A stretch of DNA of 42,539 nucleotides from Phoronis australis (lineage: Eukaryota; Phoronida; Phoronidae): NCBI GenBank assembly GCA_002633005.1, contig NMRA01000108.1, forward strand, positions 1 through 42,539. Direction: 5' to 3'. The position numbers were made by a program, and so were the translations under genes. The first letter of the stretch is position 1. Each line of letters opens with the position of its first letter. The notes under the pieces were generated by a model. The model did not search any database and was not told the DNA's origin. It saw only the letters and a program-made list of their open reading frames with translations. This document shows positions 33,574 through 42,539 of the stretch, piece by piece.

Positions 33574-35439
33574 CTGAAACGACAAGTAGCTCAAATGATT
33601 ATGAGTGTTTCATTCTATGCAAACCACCAGTACTTTTGCCTTCCATTGTGATTGCCAACGAACCTCTCAAACTGACACTGAACTCTGCTTCCAACGCCCT
33701 TGGTCACGGTCTCTTGATGATTGCGTAAAAATGACGTTTGTTCAGATCCACTCCGGCGCTAACTCACAATAAGTAACTCCTTTGTTAATCGACACTTTTA
33801 ATAAATGATATTGTTCATACAACACTGTAAGATCTAGAAAGTCGTAAAAGCGGAGGGTAAAACACAACTTTGAAGGAAAATGTTATGAAAATGGCTCCTC
33901 GGATATTTTTGGGTTTTTTTTGGCCGTGCCATTTATAATAATTGAGCTTTGCAAAACCAGCGAGACATTTTTAATTTCGACCAAAACTACTACTCTTTGT
34001 CTAGTAAATACATGTATCCCAATGTCATGACTACGAGCAACTTTCAGAAATAAAATAGAGTACCCTTGGGGCGTAGAAATTATGATGTCTTGACAGATAC
34101 TGATATTGTTTCGCAGTTTGTACGCCAACCAGTACCAAATATTCATAATTTGTGGAGGTTTGTCGGCATTACACATTGTGGTGAAATGGCATAACCACCA
34201 GTCAGTTTTGACTTCAAGTGACATGAAACCTGTTAGTGCCAGACGGTTTTATGTTTTAGTTCGTAGATCTAAGGTAGCTCAACAGATTGGTCTGTACTAG
34301 AAAATTCTGGAACCTGCGTCAGCTGAGATATTGGGAGGCGAATTTAGCCAAATAAGTATACATATTACGCGACTCTAAAAATAGACAAAGAATTATAATC
34401 GAAGACTGTAGAATTTGCATGAATAAAGTAATCGAAGATCACACCTGATCAGTAACACAGGTTCAGTGCTTCGACATTAATTCCAATGCTCAAGATAGGT
34501 ATTAAGATTTTGCTAAAACCTCAGCTGCCGCCAGGCTCAAATATGACCAAAAACAAATGGTATCCATGGCAACCAAAAGGTTGACTTTAAAAAAAAAGTT
34601 GTCTGGAGTCAGCGGGACCTGACTCATCACATCTTTTGCGAAATTAGTCTGAAATTTAAATCGGCGAACATTCAGTATGCTATTCTGTATGCTTCAAAAA
34701 CTAACTACACTAACACGATGTTACACGTTGCAGCGAGCTTCAAACACTAACGACTCGATACAATGTTCACACGTGCGTGCACTCACATATAACACACATT
34801 CTTGCAAGCAGGTGCTTTTATTTTTCATTTAATTTTAAAGTTAGTGAAACAGCAGGTACATGTACTTGTGAGAAGTCCAAAAATAGAGTGATTTGTATCA
34901 TAGTTTTAGAATCCACCGCAAACATTTTTGTTGGCAGTCTTGTTCTTTTCCAAGTTACGTCATTATCTGGACTGAGGACTACATTTGTCAGCAGTTCGGT
35001 GTTTTCAAATCATCCACGCTGCAGATCGAACGTGGAAACGGGGACCTTGCTAAACAGCGAGTTGGAGACAGTTTCTAATAGCAAACAAGAGCGTTCATCT
35101 GTTACTATTCGATTTATTTTGTTGAATCTTAGTTCACTCGACTGCACTATAAGGAAGACTCTTGACGCAGAATTCCATTTGTCGCAGATCACTTGGAAGG
35201 TCGTCTACTGTATCCGTTTCCTCAATTTCCATGAATTCACGCATACCTCCGATTGCCGTTTAGGCAACCTGCCAAAACAGATCGCGATATATACATGTAC
35301 GCCTGACTTTGTTAAAAAATGACTGCCAATCATTGTCAAGTCAACGCCATTCCAATTAGTTCACAACAACCTTTTGAATAAGTCGTCCAGGACGTATGGT
35401 CGGGATATGCTGTCGTCAGCATAGCAGTGCATCGGTACC
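33574..35439 (-). other. PKS intron 1, first part
   Basis: Contains the longest unbroken frame free of N (34777-35322, plus, 181 codons). It is Ser/Thr/Leu-rich, matches nothing I know and shows no clear promoter, so it is left as a probable chance frame. Confidence 0.4.
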
Positions 35440-35595
35440 GTAAGCTATTGTTACGCCCCACGTTAAGATGTCAAAAGATGGTTGGCTGCGCCTACGCCCC
35501 ACTATAACGTAACTTACGGTGCGTAAGCGCTACGTTTAAATGCCAAAAGTTGGTTGGATAGGCCTATGTGCGCCTAAGCCTCACTACAACACTTT
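35440..35595. mobile_element. MITE-like segment related to 4748-4894
   Basis: The right half (ATGCCAAAAGTTGGTTGGAT, then GCGCCTAAGCCTCACTACAA) parallels the right half of the hAT MITE (TGCCAAAAGGTGGTTGATTG, then TACGCCCCACTACAGC). A second partial unit (GATGGTTGGCTGCGCCTACG, then CCCCACTATA) lies just before it. The ends are degraded and no target duplication is seen. Confidence 0.55.
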
Positions 35596-36284
35596 AACTT
35601 TTATTATTATTAACACATTAAGTTTTATATGCATGGTTTGCTCTAGCATGGTAGGTTAGCATGTGAATATTTTGTCACGGTACTCACGTGTGTAGAATAA
35701 ATTTGTTTTGAATGTTGTAGTAGAGAATCCAGGATTAAAGCTCCACTCAAAACAACTGGAAAAATACCCCCCCCCCTCAGTGCATCATTGGAGTAAACTT
35801 GTACACTTGTACTTGAATCCTCGAGAGGGATTGGTTAATATTTCTTTGCTCTGTATATACGTCAGTAGGTGCATGTGCGTTTTACAAATCAGCGTTTTAT
35901 AAACAGGACAATAAATATCCAGGCAGTTAGCATGTCTTATACTGATACATTTTACACGTCTGTTATCAAAATTGGGTGTCTGTGTTGCAGAGTGTAGCTG
36001 AAACAATCGTTGGATAAGGACGGCTACCCAGACAACTCAACGTACATACTTATGAACTGTAGCTCATGAACCCATGAATCATCTGATCTCAGTCCTGAAC
36101 GCGCGTTTGTATTCATAAAACATGGATTATTGCCTATGAGGCTACGCTAACAGATCCAGCTAAAGAAGATTAAGTGGCTTCTGGTGTAGTATAGATACAT
36201 GTGAATGTATAAAGTACATTAGCTTTAAAGTAAAGGATTGTTGGTATCTTTGTAATCAAATATCTTAATTTTCTAATTTCCACC

Positions 36285-36402
36285 TCGTATTTGCGCTAAC
36301 TGCGAAGCGATACCGAAGCAAGTTTACGGCAACAACACCTTTAGGTGAAATGATAAGTCGCATACATGTACACTGTATATTATGACAAACTAAACTATCA
36401 AA
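36285..36402 (+). repeat. Direct repeat, copy 1
   Basis: Shares an ordered series of blocks with 36823-36966: GCTAACTGCGAAGCG, AGTTTACGG, AACAACAC, TAGGTGA and GACAAACTAAACTA. Confidence 0.65.
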
Positions 36403-36822
36403 GATATTGATAAATATATAATATGTTGAGCTGTAAAGGTCGGTGAAAATCTGCTAGACACACAGCACTATGGGAGGTCCAATGAAGCAATGAAGGTATA
36501 CACACGTGTTGAACTAGACAGATAAGTAACAACGTGGGGAAGAAAAACAGCAACACAGGGATTACGACATGTGAAATTCAAGTGTAAAAAGAAGGAAAGA
36601 AAATTGCTTTGAGGTAGGGAATGAAATAGAAATTGACTGAAAACTCGAGAATTATGGACGATGGCCCAGTGTTGCGACAACATTAAGACATCACGTGGTA
36701 CAATTAAACCAATAATCGTAGAACAAAGAGGGCCACTGACCAGAAACTCCAAATCCGGTGATAATGATGACGAACCAGTATAGCTTACATAAAATAATTT
36801 AATACTTAAATGATATTTATAT

Positions 36823-36889
36823 GTGCTAACTGTGAAACGTCACTGAAGCTAGTTTACAGTGAAACAACACGTATAGGTGAGATAAAAGG

Positions 36890-36935
<46 letters not shown>

Positions 36936-36966
36936 GTATACATAATATGAGAAACTAAACTACTAC
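36823..36966 (+). repeat. Direct repeat, copy 2, with (TA)n expansion
   Basis: Second copy of 36285-36402, about 540 bases away. A TA run of about 18 units (36892-36929) has grown where copy 1 has CATACATGTACACTGTAT. Confidence 0.65.
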
Positions 36967-39340
36967 AGTGGGCAACAATCTGCCACAGATGCAGCAGATG
37001 AATACATCAACCCACGCAACCTTTACTGTGCTTTACAATAGTTAACAGTGTTGCCTGGTGAGAGCTACATGTAACTTGTGTACACTGTGAATTCCGGAGG
37101 GTATTCCATCAAAGGCACTAGTATAGCGGGATGCCCATTTGTATTCAAAATCCAGATATACCCGACCAACCTGAAAAATCTATCAAAATAGGTTGTGAAA
37201 GCTAAATGGCGAAAAAGTTATCCAGCTCAATATTGTATATTTTGAGAATCGGGCAGTCACTTACACTTCTAAATTCTTGATTTTTTAACTAAATGAGATT
37301 TCAAAATTTATGAGTAGTTACTAGAAATTACTGCGAACACAGAAAACATAAGCACACAATCCAATGTCACTTTACCAAACTTGAGAAATAGTTACAATTT
37401 GAGAGCCCCCTGCATTGATTGTCACCGACACAAGCTCAAATTCAAAGACCACAGATATACATGTATATAATGATAGAGTTGGGCCATAACTAAACGTGAC
37501 TTTATGACTTCCTCATGGATAAAAGGCAGTATATGTTTATGCATTAAAATGATTAAATTAGAAACGTAACACACAGTCGATGTGTGACAGCGTGAGTGGC
37601 TTAGAACATCTGAATTTCACACGTTGGATATCAATCGCTGCACCGATTGTGGCCAATCTGACTTCCACAATTCCTGAACATCTCTTGTTGTAGGCTCTGT
37701 ACATGTGTGTAGTTTTATAAACCACAGTACATGGACCACCAACTACTTTTTTTTCTAAAGTGAACATTATGATCTGAGGCATAAGCTGTGACGTCATTAT
37801 TCACTAGCGGCACCTGGTAGACATAGCAACGTTTTTGATTCCGGAAAGTACGTCGTCTGCTAATCATGGTCATTTCGTCAGGATTTGGATCGGCGAATTC
37901 GCCCAACTCTCATTTTTGTTTGATTAAATTGAACGCTCGTAATAGGTTAACTTGTTAAATAAAGCTCATATTAATACTCCAAATATAAACATCAGGCCTA
38001 CTTAAAAACTAACCTCGAGCTTTGCATGCCCACGTCACGTTTCATTTTTAACTCGAATGCACGTCGGTGCTGTTCAAAACTTATGGACTCTACTGTTGGA
38101 AGTCGTTGAACTGCGTTTCAATGTCGGGATTATTTTCGTTGTGCTATGCAGTTAAATAGTTGGAAGAATTTCCCACCGAAATACACACTAACCCGAAGCT
38201 GAGTTTGCTTTGTTTAGAGGATGGCTCCTCCTCTGGGATATTCGCTAGAAAATGTTGGAGTTCTGAATCTGCCGTTTATAATCTATGCAAACAAAATGTC
38301 ACGGGCCAGACGACACAACTTTGTATTCTTCGAAGATCGTCAGTTACAAAATTTAAGCGTTCGACTTCCTATCACAAACGAAATTTGCACGCAAACTAAG
38401 TTTTTTAAAGAATTGTTTGTGTGATATTGATTAAAATACCCTGATCAGGTACAAATTCCCATTTGAATACAGGTTGGACATTGCTGTGCACTCATGCTCC
38501 CGTTTGTCGCAGGGTGTCCGTCTAAACTTGAAGTGAAGAAACCTGCGATTATGATTAATCGCGGTTATTTCTTTGAACCAAATCATAATGTAAGGAAAAA
38601 TTCAGTAAAAACGATCTTGTCCATTTTACATGGATACCTTTTTATTAAATAATTTCTTTGACAATCAAAACAAAAAATGTGGAAGAATTGGGAAAAGTTC
38701 AAAAACAAAAATTACTTATCGCACTACATTCAATTTTTTAAAACTTGAAAAAGTAAATTTTGATGGCATACAAACCTTTAAGTTTTCAGAAAAAATAAGT
38801 TTTCCATACATGAAAAACTTCAGAAGTCTTGAAAACTTAAGTTGCTACAGTGTATAATTGGACAAACTTAAGTTTTGTGAAACGTTTTCGCTATTGACAA
38901 TCTTAAAAATCTAATTAATAAAAACAGATAACGAGTAAACCCCGTTTTAACTGCGAGTATAAATCTAGCAAGCAAAAAAGGACATAACGGTTTAAATGAA
39001 TGGGTGAAAATGGACCAAATTTGGCGGCAGGACATTTTTCGTCTTTGGGCGTCTGTAGGACCCTTTGCAGCAGGATTTTTTTCTGCTATTCGGTCGTCTC
39101 GAAGATGCTTATTTTCCTTTGGGATTGATTTTGATCGCTGATTCGACATTGATAAAATCACTTGAGAAGCACTTTACGGGCTCGCCCATGCAGTATGAGA
39201 CATTTCAGAGTAGCTTCTTAAGCCTGCGCTAGTTTCATTAGAGTATTAGACGTTACAATGTTCGAGGGTGGTTAAAATGAGCTATCCACGGCAACAGCTT
39301 TCTCTGGTTTGGCTCTGCACACGGTGTATATATCTTTTAC
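36967..39340 (-). other. PKS intron 1, part nearest exon 1
   Basis: No gene recognised. Frames at 37558-37906, 38160-38424, 38630-38857 and 38868-39161 are short and lack known motifs. Two AAACTTAAGTT palindromes lie about 30 bases apart near 38835-38875. Confidence 0.45.
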
Positions 39341-39546
39341 CTGCTAATTAGTCCAGCCTTGTTGCAGTAATATTTTCCCTCTCCCCCTTCAGGACTGTAG
39401 AAAGCGTTGATATTCCAGCGGTCTTCTGGTATTTCAGTTATGTGATTTTCTCCATTAACGAGGGTCTTCCAGTATTCGTCGACATCGTCACTTCCCGGAA
39501 AGCGACATCCCACGCCAATGATTGCAATTCTATCGCCCCTTTCCAT
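39341..39546 (-). CDS. Polyketide synthase, coding exon 1 (ketosynthase N-terminus)
   Basis: First coding exon of an animal type I polyketide synthase (FAS-like megasynthase), which builds polyketides or modified fatty acids by repeated decarboxylative condensation. It encodes about 68 residues beginning MERGDRIAIIGVGCRFPGS, the standard opening beta strand of a ketosynthase domain, followed by an EYWKTLVNGENHITEIPEDR segment typical of KS domains. The ATG at 39546 is chosen because an in-frame TAA lies two codons upstream and the KS fold normally starts here. The exon ends AGCAG|GTAAAA, a good donor, leaving two bases of a codon that exon 2 completes. No TATA box was seen in the flank, and any 5' UTR exons are undetermined. 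Family identity is very secure. The product and the PKS subgroup cannot be told from this part. Confidence 0.9.
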
Positions 39547-40179
39547 GATTTATGTCCATGGTGTCATTTAATTGTAACTGTAAAATACGGTAGAATTTCA
39601 AGGTAAAAGTACAGCCCTCAAAAACACAATTTGCTGAAATACGTTAAGAACTGATGCACAACAAGGAAATTATAACTCAGATAGCACAGACAAGCTATTC
39701 GGTAATGACGTAAGTGCACCCATAAGCCTAGGAAAGTTGGCTTCAGTTGGGAAGGAGGCGATGTGACGCAAATGTCAGTGCAGTGTCCCTTCCCATTGCG
39801 TCCACCGAGCTAGTTATACCCAAAAATCGACAGAACATAAACTACCCCTTCCGTCCCCAGTACCGTTTTACCACCACATGAACCCAGGCATTAGAAGGCA
39901 GTTACCCCTCCACAAAAGTTTTACATTAGCCAAGATCAGCTGTCGTGACAAGCACAAAAAGAAAGAATCAAAAACTTTAGAATACTCCTGTTTGTCCTTC
40001 CAAACAGCATGTCAACTGATCTTAACAAAATGTGGCTTATTTGTTGTTATCTGAGACTCGTAAATTTCACTAACCCGCCAATAGTTAGTGTTTAAACCGA
40101 AACGATGACGGTACCAAGGAGCATGCATAGGAAAGAATAATAGAATAATCATTTAATACTGAGAAATGAACAGGACATA

Positions 40180-40224
<45 letters not shown>

Positions 40225-40700
40225 CATTTATATATGCAGTCCATATTTACATTTATTCATCTATCGCAAAAACGCCATTAGAATTTTCGATATAAAAACA
40301 TAGTTTTGCATAGTGTAACTAACAATACAACTTCTACACTTTTTAATTGGGTTACTCGGCAAAAATATATCTTTTTGAAAAATGAAATAGCTAACACAGT
40401 TACAATATAAAACATTTTTATATTCCCTGAACATTTTTCTTTCACTGGTTTAAACCATAGATTATAGACAACAGATTCGCAACTCCGGCATATTCTTACG
40501 TGCTGAGCTGAACTCTCCTGACTTTTCTGGTGCAGTTTCCGGTTATAGTCGGTGGGCCAGATCTCATAGCGTTCACCCTTGTGAGTACTTGGGGGGGGGC
40601 AACCTAGTTTTTTCTATGTGGCTAGATAATGTACCCATAAATCAAATTCCAAAAAGTTCCCACGTTTACACTTGCACGTTTTTTTTAAAAAAAGGTGTTT
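39547..40700 (-). other. PKS upstream flank
   Basis: Would contain the PKS promoter if exon 1 is the true first exon. No TATA box is seen. A TA microsatellite lies at about 40185-40226. Confidence 0.4.
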
Positions 40701-40760
40701 TTGTTGCACAAAATATGATGCACATTCCTGCCACTTGATGGCGCTTTTCTATTGAATTGA

Positions 40761-40815
40761 CCAATCAGAGAGCCAGATTGTATTGTTGTGCTTAGTTACT
40801 TCAATATGGCTGCTC
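40761..40815 (+). promoter_or_regulatory. Candidate core promoter with CCAAT box
   Basis: A consensus CCAATCAG box (40761-40768) lies about 40 bases before AATATGGCTGC (40804-40814), a YY1-like sequence that often spans start sites or start codons of TATA-less genes. The ATG at 40806 opens the fragment described next. Confidence 0.35.
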
Positions 40816-42501
40816 CCATGGAGTGTGATGCCTGTATAATTCAAGGTTTATCAAACAGCACAAAATTGTGATGTCAGAGCCTAAAGAAGCTTAGGAAAGC
40901 TTCCTGACGAAAGCTGATTGACTGTGGAACTCTGTAGATCAGTAGATCAAAAAGAAGAGGTGTCACAAACGTTTGTGCAGAAAACACCTGCATGTCCTCG
41001 TAGCCTACACAGTATACTGCTGAGTGCTGTAGACTAGAAGACCAAGTGTCAGACCAAAAAATTGAAAGGACATAGAACGGCATAGCAACGTTTCAAGGCA
41101 CCAACAGTAGTACTAAAGCTGAAATTGCTGAAAGTGATACAGATGTTATCCAAGATTTCCCACGAAAATCAAATTGAATTACTTCCAAAATCTGAAACAC
41201 CCAATTAACCTGAACAAGATAGGAACATTCTGAAACATGAGTGCATCATTTGTTAGCAGGAAAAGTACATTATGGGCCACATTTCAAGAAAGAGAAAGAA
41301 GTATAGCTTTCAAAAACAGGTATACATCTTGGTGTTTTCCATGTGTGTTTCAGTATTATCACCAGTTGTTTTTTAACTTGTTCAGCCCCTTGGCTGCCTA
41401 GGCCTTAGACAATACTGCTGACCCAGTAGAGACGATGATCATAGCATAGGTACTCCATATGCCGGATACTTTTCGGCAAATTATGTTCCTATAAGTTTAG
41501 AAGTACCGCGTAGAGAGATGCCTCTGAGGAGGCCGTTAATGTTTTCATTTGTTCCCAGTTTAAACAAATACTCCTGCAATCCTGTTTTTCGAACACTCCA
41601 TTCAGTTGCCTCATCGACACTGCTTGCGCTAAGGAATAATCCTATGGCGTTATACTTTGGGTGTGATTTTAAAGCACTTTAAGTCAAAAATTTTTGAGAA
41701 GGTTAAATGGAGTAGATGGTTGCAAACAACAGGCCCAAGTGGCCGTCATCCCCTGATGTAGTCTCAATTTTTTTGTAAACATTAATTACTTAGGTAGCTG
41801 CAATGATAATTAAATTAAAGTGTCTAAGTGGCCATCGTCGCCGTCGAAATTTGAGGACGATGGAAGCCACTGTCCATTTCGTCAAACATTGATTACCTTA
41901 AGTGTACATCGATTGACTATGGTTTGAGCATCTGATTTAGAAAAATTAAATTTCAATCATTGCACTGGTATATCAGCTGATTTATTTTCAGTTGCATCAA
42001 CTGATCTAATTATTAGACGATCAACATTATTAGGTTACAGATCAGACGGCATGTAAATTTGTTAGGCTGGTGGTGGATCAGTTCCTGATAAGTCCGTCTG
42101 AAAAAGTTGCATGCCAACTCACTCATAGTTGAATGTTAAATTAGACTAAGTGTTAACAGTTCGGGTTTTTTTCAGTTGGACTTGTATCGCAAGCAACAGC
42201 TCAGTCGAGAGCCCTGAATATGCAAATGAAATTCAAAGATAAAGACCTTGTGTCTTAGAAGCCAAGTACCACAGATCATCATGCTATAAAAAATAGAAAG
42301 ACGACGATTGTGAAGAGTGACGAATTCACAGTTTTCAGAGATGTTTTTCTACAGTTTTGTTTGGAGTTCATTGAATCGAAGCTTTTAACACAAAGAGATG
42401 TCATTTGCCTTTCAAAACTAAAGCAAGACTTTGAAGCTGTTCTTCAGAAAGCTGGTGTGCATGAAGTTATTTGGACAGGCAATCTTAAGAAATATTGTTG
42501 A
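40806..42501 (+). pseudogene. Decayed multi-exon gene, CxxC-type, repeat-associated
   Basis: Three coding-like pieces. Piece 1 (40806-40871) reads MAAPMECDACIIQGLSNS. Piece 2 (about 41100-41318) has an acidic stretch AEIAESDTDVIQDF, a frame change, then NILKHECIIC, a TAG, QEKYIMGHISRKRKKYS and a possible donor CAG|GTATAC. Piece 3 follows a TTTTTTTCAG acceptor at about 42174, has one TAG (42256-42258), then SDEFTVFRDVFLQFCLEFIE, then LTQRDVICLSKLKQDFEAVL and VHEVIWTGNLKKYC up to a TGA at 42499-42501. The order CxxC, RKR, then a helical domain ending LK reminds me of an abundant uncharacterised, often repeat-derived protein family in invertebrates and fishes, but I cannot name it. Exon borders are uncertain. 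Confidence 0.4.
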
Positions 42502-42539
42502 AGCTACTCACTGTTGTAGTTTGTGCCCGACTAAGAGAT

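Noticed and set aside
34777-35322. 181-codon open frame
   Set aside because: Longest N-free frame, but it lies in PKS intron 1, has no motif, and a second frame is also open over much of it. Chance is the simplest explanation.

Overview
This is eukaryotic, almost certainly marine-animal, genomic DNA. It has no operons or bacterial gene packing, large introns with GT/AG borders, abundant decayed transposons, microsatellites, one 201-base assembly gap (11395-11595), and a very high density of the palindrome TACATGTA. The only clearly recognisable host gene is an animal-type polyketide synthase (PKS/FAS-like) on the minus strand. Its first three coding exons (39341-39546, 33413-33573, 24375-24581) join in phase and encode the front half of a ketosynthase domain, including the active-site cysteine. 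Introns 1 and 2 are about 5.8 and 8.8 kb. No fourth exon was found below 24375, so either intron 3 exceeds 24 kb or the copy is truncated. The exact phylum cannot be fixed from the sequence: hemichordate, amphioxus, echinoderm and mollusc are all possible.

The left 16.5 kb, downstream of exon 3 in the PKS direction, is repeat-built. Two long diverged copies of one unknown element lie in opposite orientation: copy A (about 1672-6550) and copy B (about 12146-16330). Each carries broken remains of the same unrecognised two-exon gene. Copy A also has a private pair of about 685-bp inverted repeats, a 147-bp hAT-type MITE with a perfect 8-bp target duplication (empty site in copy B), and a second insertion of about 0.78 kb. 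Between them, at about 10943-12031, lies a different repeat R that contains the gap and a striking array of small hairpins with covarying stems. The last 80 bp or so of R also form the first 80 bases of the window.

From 16.5 to 24 kb there is mostly unrecognisable DNA, with a C-rich degenerate array (17745-17900) and a tRNA-derived SINE-like segment (23850-24000). Around PKS intron 2 are a minus-strand Ty3/gypsy remnant (partial pol 26110-26760 plus a 643-bp 3' LTR, 25395-26037, with heat-shock-element-like motifs just upstream of its TATA box), an L1-like LINE fragment (28645-29045) and a two-unit palindromic repeat (30222-30346). PKS intron 1 holds a second MITE-like segment (about 35440-35595) and a pair of direct repeats (36285-36402 and 36823-36966).

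The right end (40.7-42.5 kb) carries plus-strand coding fragments with a CCAAT box and an ATG in a YY1-like context, interrupted by stops and a frameshift. They look like a decayed, repeat-associated zinc-finger-like gene. Most other open frames are short and without recognisable content, as expected by chance in AT-rich DNA.
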